NCBI GenBank assembly: GCA_016703225.1
Contig: JADJCM010000001.1
Coordinates: forward strand, 868,001 to 932,000
From: Lysobacterales bacterium
GTDB lineage: Bacteria; Pseudomonadota; Gammaproteobacteria; Xanthomonadales; Ahniellaceae
Length of the DNA: 64,000 nucleotides
Direction of reading: 5' to 3'
Shown here: piece by piece, positions 31,219 to 43,055 of the stretch
How the letters are laid out: every line of letters starts with the position of its first letter
Position numbering within the stretch: the first letter of the stretch is position 1
Notes under the pieces: generated by a model
Databases searched by the model: none
Seen by the model: only the letters and a program-made list of their open reading frames with translations
What the model was told of the DNA's origin: nothing
Made by a program: the position numbers and the translations under genes

Positions 31219-32250
31219 ATGGACTTGACCAAGACGATGCTGACCATCGACGGATCCCAAGGCGAAGGCGGCGGGCAGATCCTGCGCACGGCCTTGTCGT
31301 TGTCGATCCTCGAACAGCGACCGATCCGCATCGAACGCATTCGTGCCGGGCGCGCGAAGCCGGGATTGATGCGCCAGCATCTGACCTGCGTGAAGGCCGC
31401 CGCGGTGATATCGGCGGCGGATGTGCGCGGCGCCGAGCCGGGCTCGACGACGCTCGAGTTCGTGCCGCATGCACTCGTCGGTGGTGCCCAGCATTTCGCG
31501 ATCGGCACGGCCGGCAGCGCGATGCTGGTGCTGCAGACGGTGCTGCCGGCGCTGCTGCATGCGGACGCACCGAGCCGGATCACGATCGAGGGCGGCACCC
31601 ACAACATGCTGGCGCCGAGTGCGAGTTTTATCGATCGCTGCTTCCTGCCGATCCTGCGCCGAATGGGCGCCGAGGTCGAGCTCGCGGTCGAGCGGGTCGG
31701 CCTGTACCCGGCCGGCGGCGGGCGCATTGTCGCCACCATCCGGCCCTCGCGGCTGCAACCGATCACGCTCGAGGCGCGTGGTGAACGTCGCGGCATCGGC
31801 GCCGAGGCACTGGTCGCGGCCGTGCCCGAACATGTCGCGTTGCGCGAGATCACGCGCATCGCCGACCGCTTCAAGTTGCGGCGCGAACAGATCTCGCACC
31901 AGAACCTCGGCACGCGCACCGGACCCGGCAATGTGTTGTCGGTATGGGCCGAGTTCGAGCACATCTGCGAACTGGTGACGAGCTACGGCGAGCGCGGTGT
32001 CAGCGCGGAAACCGTCGCCGATCGCGCCGCCGACGCGCTGCAGGCCTGGCTTGAATCGGACGCTGTGGTCGGCGAGCATCTGGCCGACCAGTTGCTGCTG
32101 CCGATGCAGATGGCCGGCGGCGGCACATTCCTGTGCGGTCAGCCCAGCACTCACCTGCGCAGCAATGCCGAGCTGATCAACCGCTTCGACGGTGCACGCA
32201 TCGACATCTGCGCCGAGGGCGGGAAGGGCCACCGGGTGAGTGTCGCGTAG
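31219..32250 (+). CDS. rtcA: RtcA, RNA 3'-terminal phosphate cyclase
   Basis: 343 residues from ATG 31219; GGAG is 9 bases upstream, better placed than for ATG 31204. Signature opening LTIDGSQGEGGGQILRTALSLS, the conserved RAGRAKPGLMRQHLTCVKAA, and FLPILRRMGAEVELAVERVGLYPAGGG are all present. RtcA converts RNA 3'-phosphates to 2',3'-cyclic phosphates through adenylylation, supplying ends to RtcB. It completes the operon and ends inside a 10-bp stem shared with the convergent exporter gene. Confidence 0.97.
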   Translation: MDLTKTMLTIDGSQGEGGGQILRTALSLSILEQRPIRIERIRAGRAKPGLMRQHLTCVKAAAVISAADVRGAEPGSTTLEFVPHALVGGAQHFAIGTAGSAMLVLQTVLPALLHADAPSRITIEGGTHNMLAPSASFIDRCFLPILRRMGAEVELAVERVGLYPAGGGRIVATIRPSRLQPITLEARGERRGIGAEALVAAVPEHVALREITRIADRFKLRREQISHQNLGTRTGPGNVLSVWAEFEHICELVTSYGERGVSAETVADRAADALQAWLESDAVVGEHLADQLLLPMQMAGGGTFLCGQPSTHLRSNAELINRFDGARIDICAEGGKGHRVSVA

Positions 32251-32277
32251 AGCATCGCTTGGAAGCCGCGATGCTCT
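32249..32277. terminator. Hairpin between convergent rtcA and adaptor genes
   Basis: AGAGCATCGC (32249-32258) and GCGATGCTCT (32268-32277) form a perfect 10-bp stem with a 9-base loop that overlaps both stop codons (rtcA TAG 32248-32250; adaptor stop 32276-32278). There is no T-run on either side, so bidirectional termination or 3'-end protection is inferred from position only. Confidence 0.5.
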
Positions 32278-33463
32278 AGCGATGCTGTATTGGCGCCAGC
32301 CGCGAACCTTCGCCGATGCGGTCATCCGGATGCTGCACGACCTGCTCGCCCGCATTCAGTCCGGCGCGGATTTCGGTGACCAGGCCGGCGCGATCGCCGA
32401 TCTCGACCAGGCGCTGCACGGCGCGTCCATCCCGTGCGACGAACACCGCCCAGCGCCCCTGCACGCGGAACAGAGCGTTCGACGGCACCTGTCGCACCGA
32501 GTCTTCCTGGCGCAGCAGAAACTCGACTTCGACACGGTAGGCATCGCCGAGGCTGGCCCATTGTTCGGGCGGCGAGACGAAGTCGAGGATCACGCGCGTA
32601 CGCTGCTCCTCGACGCCGAGCGCCGAGATCTTGGTGAACCCCGCCGGCTCGATCCGCGTGACCCGCGCCTGCAATTCATCCGCACCACCCCAGCGCAGCA
32701 CGCGCGCCGTCAGACCCGGGCGCAATTGCACCGCCGCGGTCGACAGCGCTTCGACTTCGATCTCGAGCGCGCGCGGGTCGCCGAGTTCGAGCAGAGGCTG
32801 TGCGGCCGCGACCGCAGCGCGGCTCTCCTGGAAGCGGCGCAGGACGACGCCGTCGATCGGCGCTTCGATGCGCAGGATCTCGTTGCCGCCGGCGCTGCCC
32901 TGCAGGGCCAGCACCGCGCGTGCCGCTTCGGCGCGTTGTTCGGCGGCGGCGAGGTCGGCGCGCGCCGCGGACTGTTCCGCCTCCTGCTGGTCGACCTTCA
33001 TCAGCGCTGTCTCGCGTTGCGAGGACGACACCGCATCACCCATATCCTGCAGTCGCTTCGCTTCGCGTTGCGCGAGCTTCAAGGCGGCGTCGGCGGCGTG
33101 CAGGCGACTGCGCGCTGCGCGCACCGAGGCGTCGGCCGAGGCGGCCTCGGCGCTGGCGCGCGCACGCGTCTGCGGGTCCATCAATGCACCGGCCAGCGGT
33201 TCCAGTTCGGCCACGACCTCACCCTGCTTCACCGCATCTCCCGGCTCACGTTCGATGCGGCGCACCGTGCCCGCCACCGGCGCACTGACCGCATAGCGTT
33301 GCTTCAGCCGGGTCTTGCCCTCTTCCTGCAGGCTGACCACCAGCGGCGCCGCGTGTACCTCGGCCAGTTCGACCTGCAGCGCCGGCTCGCGCAAGGCCAG
33401 GTAGAACAGTGCCGCGAGCATCGCCGCACCCGCACCCACGCCGAGCCACTGCTTGCGGTTCAT
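32276..33463 (-). CDS. Periplasmic adaptor (HlyD family) of the second ABC exporter
   Basis: 395 residues from ATG 33463. N-terminal anchor helix WLGVGAGAAMLAALFYLAL, then a lipoyl half (VSAPVAGTVRRIEREPGDAVKQGEVVAEL), a long coiled-coil hairpin rich in Ala/Glu/Arg (about 90-200), the second lipoyl half (LRIEAPIDGVVLRRF), barrel and membrane-proximal domains (ALFRVQGRWAVFVARDGRAVQRLVEIGDRAG). It follows the large permease gene by 4 bases and completes an ATPase-permease-adaptor operon on the minus strand. Confidence 0.9.
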   Translation of the reverse strand: MNRKQWLGVGAGAAMLAALFYLALREPALQVELAEVHAAPLVVSLQEEGKTRLKQRYAVSAPVAGTVRRIEREPGDAVKQGEVVAELEPLAGALMDPQTRARASAEAASADASVRAARSRLHAADAALKLAQREAKRLQDMGDAVSSSQRETALMKVDQQEAEQSAARADLAAAEQRAEAARAVLALQGSAGGNEILRIEAPIDGVVLRRFQESRAAVAAAQPLLELGDPRALEIEVEALSTAAVQLRPGLTARVLRWGGADELQARVTRIEPAGFTKISALGVEEQRTRVILDFVSPPEQWASLGDAYRVEVEFLLRQEDSVRQVPSNALFRVQGRWAVFVARDGRAVQRLVEIGDRAGLVTEIRAGLNAGEQVVQHPDDRIGEGSRLAPIQHR

Positions 33464-33467
33464 GCCG

Positions 33468-36553
<3,086 letters not shown>

Positions 36554-36559
36554 GGCGGA

Positions 36560-37840
36560 TCAGCGTTCGACCACCGCCACCACACCCATGCCACCGGCGG
36601 TGCAGACCGAGATCAGTGCGCGGCCGCCGCCTTTCTCCGCGAGCAGCTTGGCCGCGGTGGCGACGATGCGCGCACCGGTGGCCGCGAACGGATGCCCGAA
36701 GGCCAGACTCGAACCGACCACGTTCAACCTCGTCGGGTCGATGGCGCCGAGCGCCGCCGGGAGACCCAGTCGCTTGGTGCAGTACTCGTCCGATTCCCAG
36801 GCCTTGAGCGTGCACAGCACCTGCGCCGCAAACGCCTCGTGGATCTCGTAGTAGTCGAAGTCCTGCAACTTGAGACCGGTCGCCTTCAGCAACTCCGCGA
36901 CCGCGACCGTCGGCGCCATCAGCAGGCCCTCGCCGGCGACGAAGTCGACCGCGGCGACGCGCGAGTGCGTCAGGTAGGCGAGCGGCGTGTGGCCATTCGC
37001 CTGGGCCCAGGCTTCCGAGCTCAGCAACACCGCACTGGCGCCATCGGTCAGCGGCGTCGAATTGCCGGCGGTGAGCGTGCCCTTGCCCGAGCTGCGGTCG
37101 AAGGCCGGCTTCAACGTCGCGAGCTTCTCGACGGTGGTATCGGCACGCAGGATGTTGTCGCGCGCGAGGCCACGGAACGGCACCACCAGGTCCTGGAAGA
37201 AGCCGCGCTCATACGCAGCCGCGGCCTTGCGATGCGAGTCATGGGCGAGCTGGTCCTGCGCCTCGCGGCTGACGCCCCATTCCTTGGCCATCATCTCGCA
37301 GTGCTCGCCCATCGCCTTGCCGGTGCGCGGTTCGCCCACGCCCGGAAAACCCGGCTTCAGTTCGCTGAACGAGAAGCCCTTGAAGATCGCGCCGATGCGC
37401 TGGCCGAAGGTCTTGGCGCGATTGATGTTGAGCAGGCGTCGGCGCATGCGCTCGCCGACCACGATCGGCACGTCGGAGGTGGTGTCCGAGCCGCCGGCGA
37501 TGCCCACTTCGATCTGCCCGAGCGCGATCTGGTTGCCGATGTGGATGCTGGTATCGAGGCTGGTACCGCAGGCGCGCTGCATGGTGATGCCGGGCGTCCG
37601 CGGCGACAGGCCCGAGGACAACGCGACCTCGCGGCCCAGATTCCAGTCGGACGAATGCTTGAGCACCGCCCCGAGCGCGACTTCACCGAGCTGCACACCG
37701 CTGAGATTGAATCGTTCGACCAGCGATCCAACCGCCTGGATCGACATGCCGGCATTACCGAGATCGAAATAGGCGGTGTTGTTGCGGCAGAACGGAATGC
37801 GCGAACCACCGAGGATGGCGACGCGGCGGGCTTGGCTCAT
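36560..37840 (-). CDS. Thiolase (acetyl-CoA C-acyltransferase, FadI-like)
   Basis: 426 residues from ATG 37840, with GGAG 6-7 bases upstream. Active-site Cys91 lies in QRACGTS, the catalytic HEAFA motif is near residue 355, and the C-terminal Cys in SVCTAGGMG is present. The family degrades 3-ketoacyl-CoA to acetyl-CoA and a shortened acyl-CoA, or condenses acetyl-CoA. Overall pattern and length are closer to FadI than to PhaA-type enzymes. No partner fadJ is adjacent, so the exact pathway is open. Confidence 0.9.
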   Translation of the reverse strand: MSQARRVAILGGSRIPFCRNNTAYFDLGNAGMSIQAVGSLVERFNLSGVQLGEVALGAVLKHSSDWNLGREVALSSGLSPRTPGITMQRACGTSLDTSIHIGNQIALGQIEVGIAGGSDTTSDVPIVVGERMRRRLLNINRAKTFGQRIGAIFKGFSFSELKPGFPGVGEPRTGKAMGEHCEMMAKEWGVSREAQDQLAHDSHRKAAAAYERGFFQDLVVPFRGLARDNILRADTTVEKLATLKPAFDRSSGKGTLTAGNSTPLTDGASAVLLSSEAWAQANGHTPLAYLTHSRVAAVDFVAGEGLLMAPTVAVAELLKATGLKLQDFDYYEIHEAFAAQVLCTLKAWESDEYCTKRLGLPAALGAIDPTRLNVVGSSLAFGHPFAATGARIVATAAKLLAEKGGGRALISVCTAGGMGVVAVVER

Positions 37841-37891
37841 GGCGGGCTCCAGCGAACGGGAGCCCGACCCTAGCAAATGCCCGTGGAGTGG

Positions 37892-38833
37892 TCACGCCGA
37901 GCGTCGATCCTCGACATCGACGACGGCAACCGAACGCTCCGCAGCGACGAAGATGGCGTCGGCATAAGCCCAGAAATGCCAGGCAGCGGGGGTCGTGCGC
38001 AGCATCCAGTCCAGATGCGCGGCGGCGAAGCGCATCGCCCCATCGCGATCGGTCACCGTCAGTGGCTCGCGGATACGCAGCTTGCGCCGTCCGCTCGCGG
38101 GATCGAGCCAGACCGCGAAGAACACGATCGGCACCTTCGACTTCTCGGCGAGCTTGATCATGCCGGTCGGCAGCAATGCGTCGCGATCCAGCACGCGCAC
38201 GCGCACCTCGCCGCCGAGGTTGGGCACGTCGATCGAGGTCAGCAGGCCGACGCCGGATTGCAGCGCGCGCAGCATCGGTCGCGGCCCGTCGCCGATGTAG
38301 ACGAGTCCATGATCGCCGCAGCGCACTACTTCGGCATTGCGCCGCAACGCATAGCGGTGCAGCAACGTGTGGCCGGCAAAACTCTGCGCATCCGTGCGCA
38401 CGGACAGACCGGCAAAGCGCCGCCCGCTGCGACGCAACGAACGCAGCGCCCAGAAACCTGCGCCCCAATGAAACGACAAGGTGATCAGCGGATCGGTGCC
38501 GGCTGGCCAGTGGCCGTCGATGTCGAAATGGCGGTCGAGAAAGCGGTCGGAGCGGAACTTGAGCAGGAACAGATCGACGTGGTCGATCAGGTGGTACAGG
38601 CGCTGCTCGAAGGCGAAGCGCCGCGGGTCATCGACGACGCCATAGCGCGTGGCGATCGCGAGCGTCGCGTCAACGCGTTCGCGGAAGAACCACGGCCATT
38701 GCGCCAACCGCCGCGCAACCCGAAAGCCGACCCACCACGGCATCAGCGCGATCGCGAACGGCAGCAACCAGCGTTCCACCAATACCCGCAGCTCGCGGCG
38801 CAGGCGGTTCATGCGTGAATCGGTCATCGGCAA
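37892..38833 (-). CDS. LpxL/HtrB-like lysophospholipid acyltransferase family protein
   Basis: 313 residues if started at 38833; internal ATGs at 38824 and 38812 are alternatives. After a short polar start comes a hydrophobic segment (RWLLPFAIALMPWWVGFRVARRL). The acyltransferase region shows the LSFHWGAGFWALRSL block in the position of the catalytic His motif and later GVGLLTSIDVPNLGGEVRVRVL and VPIVFFAVWL. The family transfers acyl groups to lipid A precursors or other lipids at the inner membrane. The acceptor is unknown; the canonical H-x4-D/E is not perfectly clear, so a specialised substrate is possible. Confidence 0.75.
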   Translation of the reverse strand: MPMTDSRMNRLRRELRVLVERWLLPFAIALMPWWVGFRVARRLAQWPWFFRERVDATLAIATRYGVVDDPRRFAFEQRLYHLIDHVDLFLLKFRSDRFLDRHFDIDGHWPAGTDPLITLSFHWGAGFWALRSLRRSGRRFAGLSVRTDAQSFAGHTLLHRYALRRNAEVVRCGDHGLVYIGDGPRPMLRALQSGVGLLTSIDVPNLGGEVRVRVLDRDALLPTGMIKLAEKSKVPIVFFAVWLDPASGRRKLRIREPLTVTDRDGAMRFAAAHLDWMLRTTPAAWHFWAYADAIFVAAERSVAVVDVEDRRSA

Positions 38834-38902
38834 ATCCTAGCAGCGCGAGGCGAACGCTCGATCGACCGCTAGACTCGGCGGCCGTTCCATCCGGATTTCG
38901 CC

Positions 38903-39667
38903 ATGGCTGCCGTGCTCACCTCGTGTCCCGCCGTACTCGCCCTTGAACTCGTGCCCGAAGGCACGCCAAGCGCGCTGCGCCTGCCACTCGAGTCTGCGCC
39001 CTTGCTCGGCGATGCGATCGCGAACGATCTGGCGCGATTGATCCCGGGGGTCGAGACGATGGGCCTGGCGGTGTCGGCGGCCCTGTACGACCAGGCCCAG
39101 ATCCTGCGCCCGGGCTGGCCGATCCATGGCGAACTGGCGCGCATGCACCAGCAGGCACAGCGCGGCGGCTGGGCACCAGCGATCACCAGTTTCGGCGCTT
39201 CCGCCGGACGCATGGCGGCGCCGGTGCTGGAGCCCGATGCGCGCCTGATCGGCAGCCCGCTGCTGCTGGTGCCGTTCGTGCTCGTCGGTCACGCCGCCGA
39301 TGCGAAACAGGTCGGTGCGCAGATGGAACGCGACTTCGAGGAGAAGGGCCTCGCGGACTCGAACACCGCGCTGCTGCTCAACGAAGCCTTCTCGATCCGC
39401 GTCGAGCACGCGCGCTACCTGACCCACCACGACCTCTGTGCCCTCACGGCACTGCAATACGAACACGCCGGCTTCGACGCGATCTGGTCGATCCTCGAAT
39501 GCGCGCTGCTGTCGCCGGGGCGCGAGCAGCGCGCGTCGCTGGACGATGCGGTCGAGCTGCATTACCGCGACGGGCGCGTCACGATTTCCGGCGATGCGCG
39601 ATCCGTCGCCCATCGCCAGGCCCACGCCATCCTCAGCGCGCACGGAATTTCGGTCGACGCGATGTAG
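38903..39667 (+). CDS. Conserved hypothetical protein
   Basis: 254 residues from ATG 38903. Soluble, no signal peptide (the first 15 residues are only mildly hydrophobic). A His pair in YLTHHDLCALTALQYEHAGFDAIW and an acidic DFEEKGLADSNTALLLNEAF segment stand out as possibly functional, but I do not recognise the family. It is divergent from the acyltransferase gene. Its stop codon lies inside the left arm of a REP-like repeat. Confidence 0.65.
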   Translation: MAAVLTSCPAVLALELVPEGTPSALRLPLESAPLLGDAIANDLARLIPGVETMGLAVSAALYDQAQILRPGWPIHGELARMHQQAQRGGWAPAITSFGASAGRMAAPVLEPDARLIGSPLLLVPFVLVGHAADAKQVGAQMERDFEEKGLADSNTALLLNEAFSIRVEHARYLTHHDLCALTALQYEHAGFDAIWSILECALLSPGREQRASLDDAVELHYRDGRVTISGDARSVAHRQAHAILSAHGISVDAM

Positions 39668-39781
39668 GAGCGGCCCCGGCCGCGACCGCTGACGCGTTGC
39701 GACCGGTTTTCGCGACACCGCGAGATCGCGATGATCGTACGATCCGGCGTCAAAGGTCGCGACCGGGGTCGCTCCTACATC
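39661..39781. repeat. REP-like inverted repeat between convergent genes
   Basis: Arms 39661-39687 and 39755-39781 (GATGTAGGAGCG... and its complement) pair at 25 of 27 positions. The 67-bp centre contains further short palindromes. The TAGGAGCGGCCCCGGCCGCGACC type of arm is a common intergenic palindrome of Pseudomonas and Xanthomonadales. It sits between two convergent genes and may end transcription from both sides. Confidence 0.75.
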
Positions 39782-39806
39782 GCATAGACGAAGCGATGCG
39801 CAGGGT

Positions 39807-42038
39807 TCACGGCGCGAAGCGATAGGCGATCTTGATCAGGAACTGGTCGTCGTTGTCGAGCGCGAAGGTGTCGCCGAGGATGCTGCCGAGGCTGTCGTCG
39901 CCGAGCAGGGTTTCGCGCTCGAAGCCGCCGCGGCTGTAGACCGCGAAGACGTCGCTCAGCGTGCCGAGCTGGTAGCGATAGCGCAGCTGGAAGCCGAGGT
40001 TGCGCACGCGGAAGTCGGCGAGCGGTGTCGAGTTCGCGACCAGGCGACCGTCGGCATCGGGCGTGCGCATGGTGATCGCCTGGGCGTCGATGGCGATTGC
40101 CTGCAATTTCAGGCGCAACTCCTGCTTCGCGCCAATGAACCAGTTGAGGTTCGAGTACAGCTCGGCGCGCTTGGCCTCGAAGCTGCCGAAGTTGCGCCCG
40201 CCCTGCCACAGCACCCAGTCCTGCTGCTTGCGACCGAACAGGCCAACATCGACATCGAAGCGGTCGCCGATGTGGAACTTCGGTTGCACGCCGCCGTACA
40301 CGCTGTAGCCGCGGTGCAGGTTGGGCGCGACCTCCAGGTTCGCGTACCAGCCGAACCAGCCGTCGCCCTGGCGCGGCACGTAGCGCTCGCCGAACACGGC
40401 GAGACCCGGTTGGCGGCGAATGGCGCCGTTGCCGCGCGAGATCAGGTCGTCCCAGGCGGGTCGCAGATAGCGCGCAATGAGGAACATGTTGCCACCGTCC
40501 CGCAGTTCGGATTGGCGCTGCACGGCGTAGCTCTCGCGCAAGGTCAACCCGCGGTCGTTGGTCTGGCGCTGCAGCTCGAACTCGTACTGGTGGCTCGCGA
40601 ACACGGAGTCGTCCGGCAGATGGTCCTGGCGGTAGGCGCTCTCCCATTCCACAGAAAGGAAGTTGTTGCGGTCCTGGAAGCCGAGGTCATTCAGTTCCAT
40701 CTCCTTGCCGACATGAATCAGGAAATACTGCTGCCGCCACGGCCCCGGCATGTCCCAGTCGGCGATGATGCCGCCGCCGAAATCGCGCCGCGCCACCCCG
40801 GCGGTCTCGGTGTCGGAGTGCATCAGTGCAGCGAGCACGCTCCACTGCGCGTTCGGGCGCCAGCGCGCGTCGACCGAGCTGACATCGGCGACGCGATCGA
40901 GGAAGGGGCGATCGACATGCGTCTGCGTCACCCCAAGCGTGAGATCGTCGCCGACATGGGTGGCGCGTGCCAGCAGGAAATCGCGGCCGGCATCGCCGTT
41001 TTCGCTGGCCGCGAACACGCCGTAACCGAGGTCGCCGAAACTGCCATTGGCCTTGACCGCGGCATCGATGTCGGAGGCGCCGGAACCGTCATCCGCGGCG
41101 CCGCCGACGCGGCGCGTGTAGAACAGCTGGCCGCCCGGATTGTTGACCTCGAAATAGGTCTGGTTTTCGGTGAAGAACGGACGCTTGTCGCTGAAGAAGG
41201 TCTCGATCGCGTCAAAGTTCACCACCAACTGGTCCGACTCGACCTGGCCGAAATCCGGATTCAGCGTCGCCGCGAACTGGTGGTCGCCATTGGGCTTCCA
41301 GAACAGATCCACGCCGGCCTTGTAATCGTCATCGGCATGCGCGAAGTCGCGACGCGCGACCAGGTAGGGCGTGAAAGTGAACGCCGAGGCGCGGTACTGC
41401 GGAATCTCGATGCGTTCGAAGTCGCTCAGGAACCGCGGCCGCGTCCACACCGCGTTCGGGCTGGCCCAGCGCTCGCCGCTGGCAGCGATGACGCGGGTGA
41501 AGAACACGCCGATGCGGCGCTGGTCGGCACCGGAGTTCTTCATCGGCGCGATCGCCCACGGGATCAGCCACTCGATGCCGTAACCGTCCTCGTCCTCGTG
41601 CACGGCATGCTGCCAGTCGCCGTCCCAGTCGGTGTTGAAGCGGCTTTCCTCGCTTATCACGGCGTCTGCGACATCGCCACCGAGCGTCACCGTGAAGTCG
41701 AAGCCGCTGCGTCCGTCGCCGTCGAAGTCGACCATGAAGCTGGCGCGATCGACCGGCACATCGACGTCGCGGGCGAGACGGGTGCGCGTCCGCGGAACGT
41801 CGCTCGGATGGCGCGCGTAGAGATACACGGCGATGCCTTCGGGCAGGGCCAGCAGTCGTGCCTCGGTCGCAAAGCGTTCGCTTACCGGCGTTCCGTTGAG
41901 CGGCTGGATCTGCACGAAGTCACCGAAGCGGCGCGCGCCCGCCCACTCGGTCTCGTTGCCGCGGCCGTCGATCTCCAGTCCGGCAACGGCCGTCGTGGTC
42001 GCCAGCGAGAGGACCACGGCGATGAGGATGCTGCGCAT
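39807..42038 (-). CDS. DUF5916 protein with N-terminal CBM9-like domain
   Basis: 743 residues from ATG 42038; upstream in-frame codons to 42089 do not form a signal peptide. Signal peptide MRSILIAVVLSLATTTAVA. Residues about 20-230 resemble family-9 carbohydrate-binding or DOMON-like sheets (LEIDGRGNETEWAGA). The DUF5916 hallmark follows (QFAATLNPDFGQVESDQLVVN, FFSDKRPFFTENQTYF). The C-terminal 450 residues alternate beta-strands ending in Phe (LIKIAYRFAP), as in an outer-membrane barrel. Function unknown; an outer-membrane channel or sugar-related receptor is plausible. Confidence 0.88.
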   Translation of the reverse strand: MRSILIAVVLSLATTTAVAGLEIDGRGNETEWAGARRFGDFVQIQPLNGTPVSERFATEARLLALPEGIAVYLYARHPSDVPRTRTRLARDVDVPVDRASFMVDFDGDGRSGFDFTVTLGGDVADAVISEESRFNTDWDGDWQHAVHEDEDGYGIEWLIPWAIAPMKNSGADQRRIGVFFTRVIAASGERWASPNAVWTRPRFLSDFERIEIPQYRASAFTFTPYLVARRDFAHADDDYKAGVDLFWKPNGDHQFAATLNPDFGQVESDQLVVNFDAIETFFSDKRPFFTENQTYFEVNNPGGQLFYTRRVGGAADDGSGASDIDAAVKANGSFGDLGYGVFAASENGDAGRDFLLARATHVGDDLTLGVTQTHVDRPFLDRVADVSSVDARWRPNAQWSVLAALMHSDTETAGVARRDFGGGIIADWDMPGPWRQQYFLIHVGKEMELNDLGFQDRNNFLSVEWESAYRQDHLPDDSVFASHQYEFELQRQTNDRGLTLRESYAVQRQSELRDGGNMFLIARYLRPAWDDLISRGNGAIRRQPGLAVFGERYVPRQGDGWFGWYANLEVAPNLHRGYSVYGGVQPKFHIGDRFDVDVGLFGRKQQDWVLWQGGRNFGSFEAKRAELYSNLNWFIGAKQELRLKLQAIAIDAQAITMRTPDADGRLVANSTPLADFRVRNLGFQLRYRYQLGTLSDVFAVYSRGGFERETLLGDDSLGSILGDTFALDNDDQFLIKIAYRFAP

Positions 42039-42153
42039 GGCGTACTCCTTCGGGATAGGCAATCTAGGCCGGGGCCGGCGGGCCGCCATCGGTCGTCAGT
42101 CATGCCTCGGGCGCAGCCGCGGGCGAGGCGTGACGGCTCGTGCATAATCGGGG

Positions 42154-42996
42154 ATGAACCCGAGGAATCACCCCACGATGACCTGGACCGCAATCGACTG
42201 GAACGAACTGTGGCGGCAAACCTTGATGCCCGCAGGGCTGCGCCTTCTCGCAGCCATCATGATCTGGGTGGTAGGCGGCTGGGTGATCCGCGGCATGCTC
42301 GCGGCACTCGGGCGCGCGATGCAGGCGCAACCGGTCGACGCAACGCTTGCGCGCTATGCGCAGTCGTTTGCGCGGGTGGCACTCAAGATCGCGCTGTTCC
42401 TCGGCATCCTCGGCTTCCTCGGCGTCGAGACGACGAGCTTCGCGGCACTGATGGCCGCCGGCGGCGTCGCCATCGGCGTCGCCTGGTCCGGCCTGCTCGC
42501 GAACTTCGCCGCCGGCGTGTTCCTGGTGGTACTGCGTCCGTTCAAGGTCGGTGATTTGATCCTGGTCTCCGCGGTCACCGGCACGGTGCGCGAGATCGGC
42601 CTGTTCGGCACCACGCTCGACACGCCGGATGGCGCGCGCGTGCTGATCGGCAACAACCGCGTGTTCTCGGACAACATCGTCAACTACAGCGTGAACCCGA
42701 CGCGGCGCGTCGACCTGGTCTGCCAGGTCGGGCACGGCGTCGATGTGGAACAGGTGATTGCGACACTGCGCGAGCGCGTCGGTGCACTGCCGCAGGTTCG
42801 GCCGCAGCCGGCATTGCTGGTGGAACTGATCGACTACACGCCGACCGGCATCAGCGTGGCGGTGCGTCCGCACTGCGCCAACACCGACTACTGGCCGCTG
42901 TTCTACGCCGGCAACCGCGCCATCGCCGAACTGGTCCAGGAGCAGGGCTGGCCGGCACCCGAAACCCGCACCGCGACGCGCCAGCTCGCGCCCTGA
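42154..42996 (+). CDS. MscS family mechanosensitive channel
   Basis: 280 residues from ATG 42154, or 272 from ATG 42178, which has a GAGGA a little far upstream (12 bases). Three transmembrane helices are visible; the third is the glycine/alanine-rich pore helix TSFAALMAAGGVAIGVAWSGLLANFAAGVFLVV, followed by the MscS beta domain RPFKVGDLILVSAVTGTVREIGLFGTTLDTPDGARVLIGNNRVFSDNIVNYS. These are the family signatures. The channel opens on membrane tension and protects against osmotic downshock. It is divergent from the DUF5916 gene. Confidence 0.93.
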   Translation: MNPRNHPTMTWTAIDWNELWRQTLMPAGLRLLAAIMIWVVGGWVIRGMLAALGRAMQAQPVDATLARYAQSFARVALKIALFLGILGFLGVETTSFAALMAAGGVAIGVAWSGLLANFAAGVFLVVLRPFKVGDLILVSAVTGTVREIGLFGTTLDTPDGARVLIGNNRVFSDNIVNYSVNPTRRVDLVCQVGHGVDVEQVIATLRERVGALPQVRPQPALLVELIDYTPTGISVAVRPHCANTDYWPLFYAGNRAIAELVQEQGWPAPETRTATRQLAP

Positions 42997-43055
42997 GCGC
43001 AGTCAACCGCGAGCGCGCGCGCACGTTGTACAGAAGCTTCAAGCTCGGAGTCCGC

